Positions 22,601 to 33,808 of a stretch of 52,426 bases of DNA are shown one piece after another (position 1 is the first letter of the stretch; each line of letters begins with the position of its first letter). Source of the stretch: Chromera velia (Eukaryota; Sar; Chromeraceae); assembly GCA_018398765.1 (NCBI GenBank), contig JAHBMJ010004557.1:25001-77426 (forward strand), in the 5' to 3' direction. Under the pieces are notes generated by a model. That model was not told where the DNA came from, searched no databases, and saw only the letters and a list, made by a program, of their open reading frames with translations. A program made the translations under genes and the position numbers.

Positions 22601-22880
22601 GACGACACGCGCTGGTTTCTTTGCGTCTCTGTCCCCCTCCACTGCACTGTCTCGCTGCTGGAACGGCTCTGCAGGGGAGATTTTCCCCTCTGTTTTCTTT
22701 GTCAGACAAAAGGAGGTGTCGTTGAGGATTGCCCGTCCCCCCTTCCCTTGGCCGAAGCGGGAGAGGGAGACGATAGTGAAGAAAAAAATCACGAGGACAG
22801 ACTTGCAGAGCTGCGGGGATGGAGGAAGGTTCCGGTTCTGGGGGAGCACGGAGGTCTGGCAACGTTCTCGACCGGGATAA
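16649..22880 (-). CDS. Giant intrinsically disordered protein, 5' exon unresolved
   Basis: Three exons fit in phase: 22880-17603 (5278 nt, after ...GCATGCGTGCAG, ending GCTC|GTCAGA), 17526-17269 (ending GGAG|GTACCA) and 16980-16649 (after TTGTGTTGCAG, ending in TAG). Together they code at least 1955 residues. The protein is dominated by Pro, Ser, Arg, Gly, Lys and Glu, with many SP, TP and RS/SR pairs and no recognisable domain, so it should be disordered and heavily phosphorylatable. The last two exons are less skewed (EVAALLEVMARRAAEKEG; TPEDISVSVVAQMAVKQRK) and may hold short helices. The open frame continues upstream to an ATG at 23006 only by translating a (GT)n tract, so that part is most likely an intron and the true first exon is further right. 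Scaffold or nuclear-speckle-type roles are guesses. Confidence 0.7.
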
Positions 22881-22927
22881 CTGCACGCATGCATCCAAGT
22901 CGCCGCAAATGAATGGTAGAAGAGAAG

Positions 22928-22930
<3 letters not shown>

Positions 22931-22980
<50 letters not shown>
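22931..22980. repeat. (CA)n microsatellite in the 5' intron of the disordered-protein gene
   Basis: About 25 uninterrupted CA units, reading (GT)n on the sense strand of the minus gene. The exon starts 51 bases further along. Confidence 0.95.
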
Positions 22981-22981
<1 letters not shown>

Positions 22982-23006
22982 TCAGGCAAGCATACACACA
23001 CACCAT

Positions 23007-24048
23007 ACCGCACGAGAGCGAAAGGCGTCAGCGGGAAGCCAGAACAGTAGAAAGGAGCGACAAACCGACCGGACGGAAGACGCGTGCGTTCTCGCTTGTC
23101 CCCGCCCCGCCTACGGGGCTTTTGACGGAGTTGCCTTCCTCGTCCTGATTCCCTGTCCCCAAATTGCAATTCCTCTGTACGATTCTCTGGTTCTCTCCAT
23201 TCCTGCCCTGCTCCTCACTTTTCTCTTTCCCCCGATAGCCTGTCTCCCCGCTGAACGCAGCCCCTCCGTGGAGCGCCTGGGCAAGAGCTGCAATACATTT
23301 GGGAAAAAAACTCAGTGAAAGTAGACTGACGAACGAAATTCGTCAACAGAGAGGAGGACTGAAGAAATGCCGACAGACTCACAGTCGCCAGAACGAAGGT
23401 AACGAAGGTATCTTATCTGAAGGATTCAAAACTGGCAGTCTGAGTCTAGCTGCGGACACAACACCAGCACTTTATCATCCCATCAATTCAACTCGCCTTT
23501 TTTGGTCTGCTCCAATGCAAACTCAAGGTGCCGAATTTTACACTGGAACCGAGACGCTTGCTCCTGCACATTGAACGGCACATGCAAACATTCAAGTGTT
23601 GTTCATGGAAAGGGCATGTGATTTCAACCTGTACTGGTGGGGCAAGGAAAGACTGACTGACATTCAACGACAAGGGGATGCTGTCGGCGATGGTGATCAT
23701 GCTGCGATGGTGTTAATGTCGTGCTCACGCCTCTTGGGTGAAGCAAAAGCGACGGATCGAAGAACGTTTACTGGCGTGTCGCTCTGCCTCCTGACACAGC
23801 AAAACCCACTGCTCCTTTTTTCCTTTCAAAAGGACTTGGACTCCGACATGCATTCTGGATACTTCTCTCACTGGCGGGTGTCAGCACGACTTGACACGAC
23901 CATGACACGACCACATCGGGATCGTCGGAACATGATCGAACACTGATCAGTTCGAGAATGCTCGAGACGTTGTATCGATATTCATATAAAAATGTTTTCG
24001 AGTTAACTGACTCAGATCTGACATATGATCTGACTGCCAACGCGTTGT
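23007..24048. other. Probable 5' region of the disordered-protein gene
   Basis: No firm coding exon is seen. Minus-strand frames at 23111-23293 could include a first exon, but no start and donor pair is convincing. The right part has repeated ACACGACC words near 23890-23915 and a TGATCAGTTCGA word at 23944-23955 that is repeated exactly near 51.8 kb. Confidence 0.35.
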
Positions 24049-24083
24049 CGCCCGCGGCCGCGCGCGCGCGGCGGCCGCCGCCC
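24049..24083. promoter_or_regulatory. 35-bp GC-only tract, likely divergent promoter
   Basis: Thirty-five consecutive G/C bases flanked by ordinary sequence lie 294 bp upstream of the ATG at 24377 (+) and upstream of the minus disordered-protein gene. The word TGATCAGTTCGA is 94 bp to its left. Confidence 0.55.
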
Positions 24084-24376
24084 TGGATCCGCATGGGCGG
24101 GCCGCGGTGCCGAAGTGCATGAATGAGGTTACGTTCGGAACTTGGCATTCATTGAAGAATTCAATTTGCTCTACATAAGTTCCCAAGGTGACTGTCTGAG
24201 ACAGTCTGACAGTGCTACATCCGGTTTCTATTCTGCCCTAGTCTGTACATTCTTTTTCGGAAGCGGTGTTGGCGACTCGCTCCCCCAATTCGTGGAACCA
24301 ATAGAAAGGAGACGGAGACGGGAGACGGAACACAGACGAGACGGCGAGAGAGGCTTCTCGAAGCCGTCTACCCTCC

Positions 24377-26227
24377 ATGAGTTCTCCTTCCATGGTCCCC
24401 TCTATTTCTCGTCGATTGTTGAGAGTTCGTACCCGCAGTCAGTTGGCTTCTCCGTGGGCGCGTTGCCTCTTCAGCACTTCCTCAGCTGCTGCACGCACAG
24501 CCTCTGCGAACAAGCGAGATTCTGTGCTTCCAGACGCTGACAAAGGATCAGAAGGGAGAATCAAAACAGATGCTGTGCAAACAGATCATGACGTGGAAGA
24601 GTGGAGCCATTTGCCAAGTCGCGTTCTGGCGTCTGTGACAAAGAAAGAAGCCGAGAAGCACCAGAGAACGAAGCAATTGATTGGCCGCGTCCCCCGCTTG
24701 ACTTCGAGCAAAGTTGCATTTGCTGCACAAGAAGCATATTTGTCTGGATTGACTTCCCTAGAGTTGTGGGAGGCCATTGCTCAGAGAGCGTCTGTCGTTT
24801 CTTCTGATTTGTCCATTAAGGAGACGGCAATTCTTTTGAGTTCGTTTGGAAAGAGAGGAATAGCAGACAGGTATCTGTTCAAGAAATTGAGTGAGAATGT
24901 AGCAAGGAAGATCAGAGACTGTGACGCGGTCTCCCTTGCCGCGATCACTGGGGCCTTCAGTCGTGTGATGGTTCCTGACCCCGTTCTTTTTCTCTGTCTA
25001 GCTCGGCAGCTGATGCAGAAGAAGAAACACGGACGCGGTCACATCTTGAGATTGAATCCTCATGGGTTGTGTGTGATTGCAAAAGCCTTTGCAAAGGCAG
25101 CATCCCTCTTGGATCGCTTGCCTTCGTCTCTCCCTGTTTCGGGGGGTGACGGGCAGCTGACGAGTGATTCTTCGTCTTTTTTGAAGAGAGCGCCGTCGGG
25201 TAACGAAGGGGAAGAGGATGGTTCGATTTTTCGTCCTTCGGGAGACGGTATGGGTGAGGGGGGGGAATTTGACGAATTGGATGAAGAGGAGGGAGGGGGG
25301 GGTGGAGGAAGTGCAGCAGGGTGGACCGCAGAGGGGAGCGAGACTTTTAGACAATTTTGTGTTTACTTGACAGGCCAGATCAGAGAGAAGGCGGCAGAGA
25401 TGACACCAGCAGACCTGTCTAACGCGTCTCACTTTTTTGGTCGGCTGAGGGTGTTTTCTCTTCCTCCTGAGAGAGGGGGGGGAGATGCTGCAGTTGAGGC
25501 CATGCGTGCCATCGGTCTTCGTACCCTTTCGCTCTTGGGAGGCGTTCCTCGAGACATGGGTGGGGGGGTTGGTGTTTCAAAGTCAGCGGTTGGCTCTAGG
25601 CCTTCTGCTTCTTTTTCTAGTCGGGCAGACGAGATTCTCCTGACAGACGCCGACCAAATCGGCAGCCTCCTTCTCTGTTGGGCGTGTGTGGTGGAGGACA
25701 TCCAGGCAAGAGGGCAGTCAAGGAATGTTCAGGAGACAGGAGAAGGGAACGCTGATTCTCACAGTGGGAGTGTGGGCTCGTCCTCCGCTCCTTCCAGGTC
25801 ATCTGGATTGGAGAGCTTGGAAGACGTTGCTTTCCCTCTCGTCTCTCGGCTTCTCAGGGCAGCAGCACGCTCAGTTCACAGAAAGAACGCACCTCCCACA
25901 ACCGTGAAGATGATCTCTGCTCTTGCGAAGCTGAGGAGGAGAGATCTTCGGCTGGTTCACGTTCTCTGTGAAGACGTGGGGAGGAAGGCTCACCTGCTTC
26001 AGGTGAAACACCTGTTGACTGTTGCCGTATCACTGGCACGGTTAGAGATCAGAAGGGAGTCTCTGCTTAGACAGATTGCCCCTCTGATCGTGACTAAGGG
26101 GGTGTCGTTGGCAGTCTTGGATCACCACAGAGCGAAGAAACTTATGTCAGCATACAAATATCTCGACGTCCCTCCCCCGACCCTCCCACCACTTCTTGCA
26201 GCAAGGCTCACAGAGATGCAAAACTAA
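24377..26227 (+). CDS. Probable organelle-targeted helical-repeat RNA-binding protein
   Basis: A single 616-residue frame starts at ATG 24377. Residues 1-45 are rich in Arg, Ser and Ala with no acidic residue (SISRRLLRVRTRSQLAS), as in a mitochondrial transit peptide. The body is a chain of amphipathic helix pairs such as SLAAITGAFSRV, PVLFLCLARQLMQ, LNPHGLCVIAKAFAKA, ADLSNASHFFGRL, TTVKMISALAKLRRRD and LLTVAVSLARLEIRR. This style is typical of FASTK/heptatricopeptide-like proteins of alveolates that bind organelle transcripts. No C-terminal RAP domain is evident; the protein ends soon after SAYKYLDVPPP. A low-complexity Glu/Gly insert (about residues 290-315) and a Ser-rich one interrupt the repeats. 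Family by style rather than by a unique motif. Confidence 0.72.
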   Translation: MSSPSMVPSISRRLLRVRTRSQLASPWARCLFSTSSAAARTASANKRDSVLPDADKGSEGRIKTDAVQTDHDVEEWSHLPSRVLASVTKKEAEKHQRTKQLIGRVPRLTSSKVAFAAQEAYLSGLTSLELWEAIAQRASVVSSDLSIKETAILLSSFGKRGIADRYLFKKLSENVARKIRDCDAVSLAAITGAFSRVMVPDPVLFLCLARQLMQKKKHGRGHILRLNPHGLCVIAKAFAKAASLLDRLPSSLPVSGGDGQLTSDSSSFLKRAPSGNEGEEDGSIFRPSGDGMGEGGEFDELDEEEGGGGGGSAAGWTAEGSETFRQFCVYLTGQIREKAAEMTPADLSNASHFFGRLRVFSLPPERGGGDAAVEAMRAIGLRTLSLLGGVPRDMGGGVGVSKSAVGSRPSASFSSRADEILLTDADQIGSLLLCWACVVEDIQARGQSRNVQETGEGNADSHSGSVGSSSAPSRSSGLESLEDVAFPLVSRLLRAAARSVHRKNAPPTTVKMISALAKLRRRDLRLVHVLCEDVGRKAHLLQVKHLLTVAVSLARLEIRRESLLRQIAPLIVTKGVSLAVLDHHRAKKLMSAYKYLDVPPPTLPPLLAARLTEMQN

Positions 26228-26633
26228 AAGAAACAAATTCCTTCAAAGTTGCAAAACGGTACTAATTTGCTCTAGAAGTTACTACTACTAAAACCGTTTT
26301 TACATATGTTTTTCTTATAGACTATATAACTTTTGAAAATAATTATAGTCAATGTTATGTAATCATGATATTGTGGGCAATGCTACTATGCTTAGTATGT
26401 AACTGTATGTTAGGCCTTAGTTCAAAAGTTGTTTATACATCTACTAAGTCACTAGCTAGCCTAGTATAGCCTAGTCATGCATTGTATATACGTACACATT
26501 GTCCGCTCAGGTATATACTCTAGTATATGCTTAGGCTGATAGCTAGGCTGATAGTAAGCGCATTGAACACGGTTCTAATAAACTTAGTATGGATATTGCA
26601 GCATTATTGCTTTTCATTTAAATTTTTAACCTA

Positions 26634-26893
26634 GGTGTGATCTGTAAAGTTTTAAAGTAAAAAAAAGTTTAAAGTCTGGTTTGAGTCTGTAGACTCTAAA
26701 ATATAACTTTTGAAATATACTTTAAAATTCTTTTGTCATACATTAAAAAATGTTTTAAAAGGCTATAAACAATCCAAAACAACACATCAATGTGTTCAAG
26801 CTTTTTGTTTTTAAAATTTTAAAACCGAAAAGTTTTTAAAGTTCAAAGTCTGTGGTCAGACTTTATTATAAAAATAACTTTACAGATCATACC
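26634..26893. mobile_element. MITE copy 2 of the TA-flanked family
   Basis: 260 bp with inverted ends GGTGTGATCTGTAAAGTT and AACTTTACAGATCATACC (one mismatch), flanked by TA on both sides (26632-26633 and 26894-26895). It is collinear with the copy at 3006-3518 throughout, including internal words such as TGTGTTCAAGCTTTTT, with scattered substitutions. Confidence 0.88.
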
Positions 26894-26962
26894 TAATTTT
26901 TAACCGGTTTTAAACGGTGGTTTATACTGACGTCTAGACTAGCGTGTGTAGTGATCAGGACC

Positions 26963-27223
26963 CTACTATATAGTCTAGGCGACGCACAGTGATAAAAAAA
27001 AAGAAAAAAAAAATTTGAAGAAGCCTAATCTTTTTTATTTTTTTTTCTATTATTTTATTGGAAGTACCAAACATGTAACAAAAACACATCTAACTATAAA
27101 ACCTACCTTTGCTAAGTTTGCTTGGACCTTTGACCACTAGACTAAAAAAAAAAAAAAATCCCGACATGTCTATTCTTTTTTTTTTTTTAACCACTGTGCG
27201 TCGCCTAGTATATAGTATAGTAG
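26963..27223. mobile_element. 261-bp MITE with an 8- or 9-bp target duplication
   Basis: The left end reads CTACTATATAGTCTAGGCG and continues ACGCACAGTG; the right end is its inverse, ending CTAGTATATAGTATAGTAG. TCAGGACC is repeated directly outside both ends (26955-26962 and 27224-27231); the next base is ambiguous, so the duplication is 8 or 9 bp. The interior is A/T homopolymer-rich and non-coding. An 8-bp duplication suits hAT, 9 bp suits Mutator-like elements. Confidence 0.82.
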
Positions 27224-27234
27224 TCAGGACCCAC

Positions 27235-28732
27235 CAGGTTTGATTTGATTTGATTTGATTTGAGGTTAGACTTAATCTCAAATCAAATATGCAAGTCTGA
27301 TAGAGTTTGCTCTGACACCTCTATCAAATTAATATCAAATCTCCTTCAAATCTGAGTTTTAACCTCAAATCCTAGCTCAAATCTATGCGCTGGGGGACTC
27401 CGCCCCCCAGACCCCCCGTTTCAATCGTGAGAATAACAATTTTTATGTACTCAGACAATTCACACCAGCAACAAAGTTGAACAAACGTGTGCGCGGTTTC
27501 TCGTCTCCCTGGAAAGGCTAATAGCTGGTGGAAAAGCACCTAACAGCTCCTACTTCCAATCGATTCAATTCATATTGAGAGAAATGATAAAGAAGAGGGG
27601 AAGGAAAGCCGTTATCTATATAGGCCATTATAGAAGTCTGGATGTAAAGTTCCAGGGTAGTTAATCACCAACAACTGTAAGTACCAAAAAACGGAACGGA
27701 CCCCCAATTTCGTTTTTTTTTTTTTGCATGCCGGGGGTGAGTGGCACTGAGTGGGGTGCTTTTTGCCCCCCTAAAGCGGCGCATTTCCGCAAAAAACTCG
27801 TTCTCATAATTGGTAAAGAGTTAGAAGCTAAAACTTTGTGTAAAAAGACGTTGTAACGATAGAAAAAGAACTATGAAACAGATTTCTTATATTATTTCTA
27901 GAAATATAGGCTGCCATACAAATTTTATAAGTTTCATACCGTTTTTTTTACTATTCAAATTTGTTAAAAAATGGCCTCAAAATCAAAAAATTTGTATGAC
28001 AGCCTATGTTTCTAGAAATGATATAAAAATCTGTTCCATAGTTCTTTTTCTATCATTACAACATCTTCTTACACAATTTGTGTAACACAAAGTTTCAGCT
28101 TCTAACTCCTTATCAATTATGAGAACGAGTTTTTTGCGGAAAAACGCTGGTCTCCTATGCAGAGGGGGAGGCAAAAAGCACCCCACTTGCCCCTGGTATG
28201 CGTCGTTGCTTTTGGTGCTAGTTTTAGTGCTTTTTTGATGTTTTCGTCACCAACAAAAATTTTATAAGGTAAGGCCCTAGCTAGGGCTCTAGATTGCTGC
28301 TCCTACTAATTGAGCATGATGTGGAAAACTGGCTGTTCTAGAGTCAAAACTCTAGGAAAGGAGCCATAGCGGGCCCGGCGGCGAGCGGCACAGAACAAAA
28401 CAATTTTTAAACATGTGTCTATCAATATTGAGTCACTGTTACATAAAATTCAACTTTTGCTACATTTATTTTTAGTGGAAAAACCTAGAATCCAGTCATT
28501 TTAACGTTATAAAACCTAGTTTAAGCAAAAGTTTTAAAGTACTGAAAGTACTGGTACCGAAAAACAGAACTACCCCCCCCTAAAGTACCGAAGTACCGAA
28601 AGGCACAGTACTTAACAACCCCATTGTAAACCTCAAATCTAACCTCAAATGTGCCTAGATTTACAAACTTGAATCTAGAGCCTTAACCTCAAATTAAATC
28701 AAATCAAATCAAATCTTATCGAATCAAACCTG
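27235..28732. mobile_element. Candidate 1.5-kb non-autonomous element with TTTGA-rich inverted ends
   Basis: The left end CAGGTTTGATTTGATTTGA and the right end, which reads TTGATTCGATAAGATTTGAT with the same CAGG start on the opposite strand, are inverted repeats made mostly of TTTGA/TTGAT words. CAC flanks both sides (27232-27234 and 28733-28735). The interior codes for nothing I recognise and encloses the fold-back at 27726-28201. Simple-sequence ends make chance similarity possible. Confidence 0.4.
27726..28201. repeat. Long fold-back inverted repeat (about 200-bp arms)
   Basis: The left arm runs from GCATGCC at 27726 through CCGCAAAAAACTCGTTCTC (27787) to GGCTGCCATACAAATTT near 27926. 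The right arm is its inverse, from AAATTTGTATGACAGCC (about 27988) back to GGTATGC at 28201. The spacer is about 60 bp. The right arm has a 16-base insertion and a few substitutions. A transcript through it would form a long hairpin. It could be a fold-back transposon, possibly inserted in the surrounding element. Confidence 0.85.
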
Positions 28733-29252
28733 CACGGTCACTAAGTGTATCATGCTACATGTGTAAGTTACAGTGCAACTAGGTGTGCAAGCAGTATGCA
28801 CCACTCAGAAAACTATATAGTACTGTATAGAAACTGATGAGCTCGCTAATAGGAATATGAATATTATTCTCTGTGCTAGTCTCTGTGCACACATTCACTG
28901 ACAAAGTCCTAAACAAAGTCTGACATGCTACTATGATACTAGCTGGTATGTAACATGTTCACTTTCTTAAGCATTTTCCTATTTAAAAACAAAAAAACAT
29001 AGAAAAAAAGTTTTTTATAAATTGAATTTAATCTATTATGTATCTAATATTATATGTTACTATCCTACTAGCCATCCTAAGCTATAAACAAATTTTTAGA
29101 ACCTGCTTGTACCTGTTTTAAAACATAATTGAACTATATACGATCGCGAGATATTCCAGTATTTGAATTAAAAGTTCATTGGGTCTGTTGCAGATTCACT
29201 AGTCTCACCCTGACAATTCAAAGCATAGTGCCAGCCTAGCCGCCGGCCGTGG

Positions 29253-32200
29253 CTATTTACACCCCAGCAACATCGTGTGCAACCCCCCCACGGCCACCTG
29301 CTGGACAACGAACCCGTTCTCCATGCCAACACGCTGACCGTCCACGACCGGACAGTCTCTCGGTCTAGCAGGCGGGCCTTCCGATGAGGGCAGCGTCCCT
29401 CTCGCAGTCGCACCAGCGCAATCCTGTCCATACGAAAGGGCCTCTCCGGCCTCTGTGAGAACGACTGAGTGGAAGGCTCCGAAAGCGGCTCCCTTCACGC
29501 GCACTCCAGACCGAGCTGTCGAATGGAGAGCAGGCCTCCAAACGACGTCGTCGCCCTCGGCCGCGTCAGAATGGCCGTCTACAACCGTTCGTCTCCTGCA
29601 GGTTATACATTGCAAGAAAAAAAAAAGAGAATAGGCATGCGCGAGAGACGTCACGCAAAACTAGAAGGAGACAGGCAAGGCACAGGCATGGGGCGACTGC
29701 CCAAGCTTGTAGACAGTTGGAGTGGAGAGAAGAAGCAGGGAGCAGAACAAATGCAAGGAGAAATTTTAAATGTTTGTGCGTGTGTGCGACCAGTCTGATG
29801 TCCTCATTATTTCGTCTTACTCGTTGATTTCACAAAGTGACTGCCACCCCACAGCCCGTCCTTCTCATCTAATTTTTCCACCCCCTATCCACTCTCTCAG
29901 TCCTCAATGGATCCCTTGCGGCTGCATAATGACTGCATGCAGAGGAATGCCGTGAGTGGTTCAATGTGTATGATGCGTGATGCACGCACCCCCCCTCACC
30001 TCTGGACGACAGTTCCCAGCTGTCCCCGGTCGTTGAGGCCCCACACCCACAGGCGCCCCTCGGAGTCTAGGGCCCCGCTCCCCGCACCCCCTGCGAACAC
30101 CTCCACCACCTGCGCTGCCGGGGCCCCTCCCGCCCCCTTACTGCTGCTGGACCCACTGAGGGACCACCAGGGCCGCCCGTCAGCAGGACAAAACAACGAA
30201 GGGTCAAGAACAACAGGACTGGGAATCTGCCATACCACACCAGGGGAACTCTCAACACCACCCTCATTTTCGCTTTCCGGGACCATCATCGATACCCCCT
30301 CAGGCCCCACCCCCACTGCCCCCGTCTGGTTGTTTCCGAAAGCCCAGACCTGTGGGGGGCTCTCCTCCTCCGTGTCGCCTCTAAATTTGAAGGGACGAAC
30401 GAGCAACAGAGTGTGGCCGTCTCCACATGCAGCAGACAGGATCTGCACAGGGACTAGGGCTCCTCCTCCCTTGACGGGGGCACCAGACTTCTCTTGACAT
30501 TCTTTCTCTGCCCCTTCCCCTGACTCCTCCGCTGCAGCGCTGCTCGTTGGGGGCGCTGATGCTTTCTTCTTTTCTTCTGTCTGCCCACCTCCCTCTCCCT
30601 CCGCACTCGAAGTTCTAGCACGAGGCAGCAGGTAATTCCCCAGACCACCTAGCGCTCCCCGTATGTGTGCAGTCCCAGTGACTCCCTGGGGGGGGGGGGA
30701 AGTCTTCAAAGGTTCGGACAATCCCATGCCCTCCCCGACAGACCCTGCTTCCTCTTCCTCCTCGTCATCTTCCTCCCCGACACCCCTGATCCCCTTCCCC
30801 CCCGCTGCTTCTTCTGAAACACCCCCCATGTTTGCGGGAGAAGCGGGATAGGAGGCGACAGACGTTTGGCAGGAACTCGAGACAAATGGCTGTGTGAACC
30901 CCAACTTTCCTCCACTTCGCTTCGCCTTCCCATGCTCGACTGACTGGATGAAGACTTGAACAGTCTTCCCCTGATTTTCCGTCTTCCCCTCTTTCTTCGT
31001 CTTCTTCCCCACTCCCTCTGTTCCGGCTAGCTCTCGGGTGAAGAAGACTAGTCTTTGCGGACTAGAGACGAAAGTGGTCTCTCCCTCTGCCCCACAGTGG
31101 CGAACCTGCACGCGAACCAGATCACAAACGTACAATGTTGCAAGACGATTCAGTCTTATCATTGGAAATGGCCGTGAGAAAATCCATTGACTCCCTATTC
31201 GAGTCGCACAGCATGTTCACATGGGAAGAGTGATAAGGAGAGACCGGACAGTGAAACCCGGAAAAAATTCTGCGAAAGGCGAAACTCCTTTCCAGCAGAC
31301 TGACTGAGATAAATTCATCAGACTCCACTGGGCCAAGACCGAGCTGCCCAAAGTTGTGGTCTCCCCACGTCCAAAAGCGGAGGCTCCTCGGCTTTCCATC
31401 CGACCTCGGTTCATCCCTTCCACTGAGAAGACACACATGATGCGCTCCGCACACCACGCGCACAGCCGGGAAAACCCCTCCCCTCTCCCCCGTGCTGCTT
31501 CCTGCTGCAGGGTCAACCAGAGAGGGAACACACCTGCTCCTCAAGTCGCCATGTCCCAACTCACCCTGAGACCCCTCCCCCCACGTCCATAGACCCCCAT
31601 GGACGTCAATCACGGCACAAAAATTCATACCGCAGCTCACGGAGGAGAAACGAAGTTGGGGCGGGCCCCGAAGAGCATTGAGGCAGACGGGGAGAAAGGC
31701 AGCTGGAGGAGCTCCCTTTGATTTCTGTTCCCTTTCTCTTTCCTCCTCACTCGGTACTTTACGTCCCACCCCCCCTCCCCTCTGCTTCTCTCGAGTCAAT
31801 CGAATTCTCTGCAGTTCAGGGCATTCCATAGGAAAAGCGAGTGGCCATTCTGCATAGCAGGGCACTGGCATCAGATCCCCAAATTCCGCTTCTCCTCTTT
31901 TCTTCTTCACCCCCACCTCCCCCTCCACGCAGACAGAACAGGGCCCCTCTCCAGGCCCCCAATGAGCATGGGAGGCAAGAAAGGGAACCCTGCAGTTCGC
32001 AGCTGTGGGAGGAAACTCCATACATAAGCACGCCCTCCTCCCTCCGGGGGGTCTGCGCACAGCAGCACTTGGATGATCTGGAAGAAAGATCGAAGGAAGG
32101 GGAGGAGACTGGGAAACCTGTCCTTCGGCCTCTTCCGGGTCTACTGAGGGACCGGGAACTGCGGGGGGGAAGGGGAAGAGAAGGCTCGAAGCATCCGTGT

Positions 32201-33698
32201 CCACCCCTGTCAGACCACAACAATTCTCATCTTCCCCTCCACCCCCCGCCCCATGAGGTACACGGCAGCCACAGAGAATCCCCAGCTGCCCATGCTTGTT
32301 GGACCCCCACACGAACAATCGACCCTGCAGACAGGCAGGCACAAACAAATGACTTATATCCGATCACACGCACAGACTTGATTGAAATATCTAGCTAGAT
32401 CCTCTATCGGGCACAGGCCTCTTCGCACACTATCTCGATGGCCTGACTGGTTTCTTTCAGGCATTGTTTGTTTGGCATCGCAGCAGCAAAAAAGAAAACG
32501 AACGCAACGCTGAAGTTAGCACAAAGAAAACGGTCCCGTTGATGAGAGGCTCAACGAAGACGCCGATATAATTGTAAACGATACAGAAGTAACAGTCTCA
32601 ATTGGAACTCAGAATCCGTCCCATTTCTCTCACTGTCTGCCTACCTGTCCGTCAAGCGCGGCAGTGTGCGAGTCCCCGCAGGCCACTGCACTCCAGGGAG
32701 TCTCCCCACACCCCGGAGCATCATCATGAAGAAGCACTTCCGAGGGGTTTCCAGTCCACCACACCGCAGTTCCCCTCGCAGCCTTGCCCCCCTGCTGCTG
32801 ATGTTCATCTGGATCCCATGTCTCTCTTGCCCATCCTGAGGAAAAGAGATCGTCACACCCTGACAGAAGGGGCCTGCCCAGACCCAGTTGACCCCAACCG
32901 TTCATTCCAGCTGCCAGAAGCTGCTGCTGCCTCTCAGACGGTCTCATGCTTGAGACCCTCCCGACATCTCTCACGACAACATTCTCCTTTTCCTTCGTTA
33001 CTCCAGAAGAAGCGAGGCCGGTTGAGGGAATCCGACCGATGGGGGGGGGTTCCTCAGAAGAAACGGGTCGAAAGGCAATCAGAGAGGCGTCTGACTTAGA
33101 AAGCAGAGAAAGGGGGTGATTTGACAGAACCCAAAAAGGTAACAGACCGCATGAGGATACCGAGAGGGCCGAGAGATGAGCAGCGAGAGCCTCGACTACG
33201 GAGACTTCTGTAAGGGTATTCTCTCTCTCCGTTTTTCCCTTTTCGGAACCTTTTCCCTCTTTCTCTTTCTGGTTCAAAAACAAATGCGGCGATGCGAAAC
33301 GAGGCACACCGAGAGGAGGAGGGCCCCAGGGGAGGGGGCAGTGGGGATAAACCTTCTGGAGGGCCCTGAATCGAGACCCTGCTTCTCTTTCCAGCGCGGC
33401 GTCTTTTCTGCACAGAGACAGACAGACACACAAATACATACTGAATCGCTTTCTTTTCTTTGTTCTTTCTTTTTCTGTAATTCACGAGTCAAAACGGACA
33501 GATACATGGGACGGATAGACCGACAAAAACTCCCTTCACTTTCGTCTTGCATTATTTTTTATTTTTTCTTCCTTTCTCTTCTTGCTTCTTGCTCTTGTTT
33601 CTGCTGTCTTCCTTGTATAGCGGACGGGGGCCAGGGCGCACACTCACATCCTCACTCACAAACTCTCTCTCTCGCTCTCTCTCTCTTTCTCTTACGCA

Positions 33699-33769
<71 letters not shown>

Positions 33770-33771
33770 AT

Positions 33772-33808
<37 letters not shown>

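Larger units (their letters stand above)
26228..29252. other. AT-rich tail-to-tail interval crowded with DNA element remnants
   Basis: No gene is supported. From left to right it holds a MITE (26634-26893), a second MITE (26963-27223), and a larger candidate element (27235-28732) enclosing a long fold-back. Flanks are AT-rich with many short CTAG-containing words. Confidence 0.7.

Noticed and set aside
22881-23006. N-terminal extension of the disordered protein to ATG 23006
   Set aside because: It consists of translated (GT)n, and a good 3' splice site GCATGCGTGCAG lies exactly where normal composition starts.
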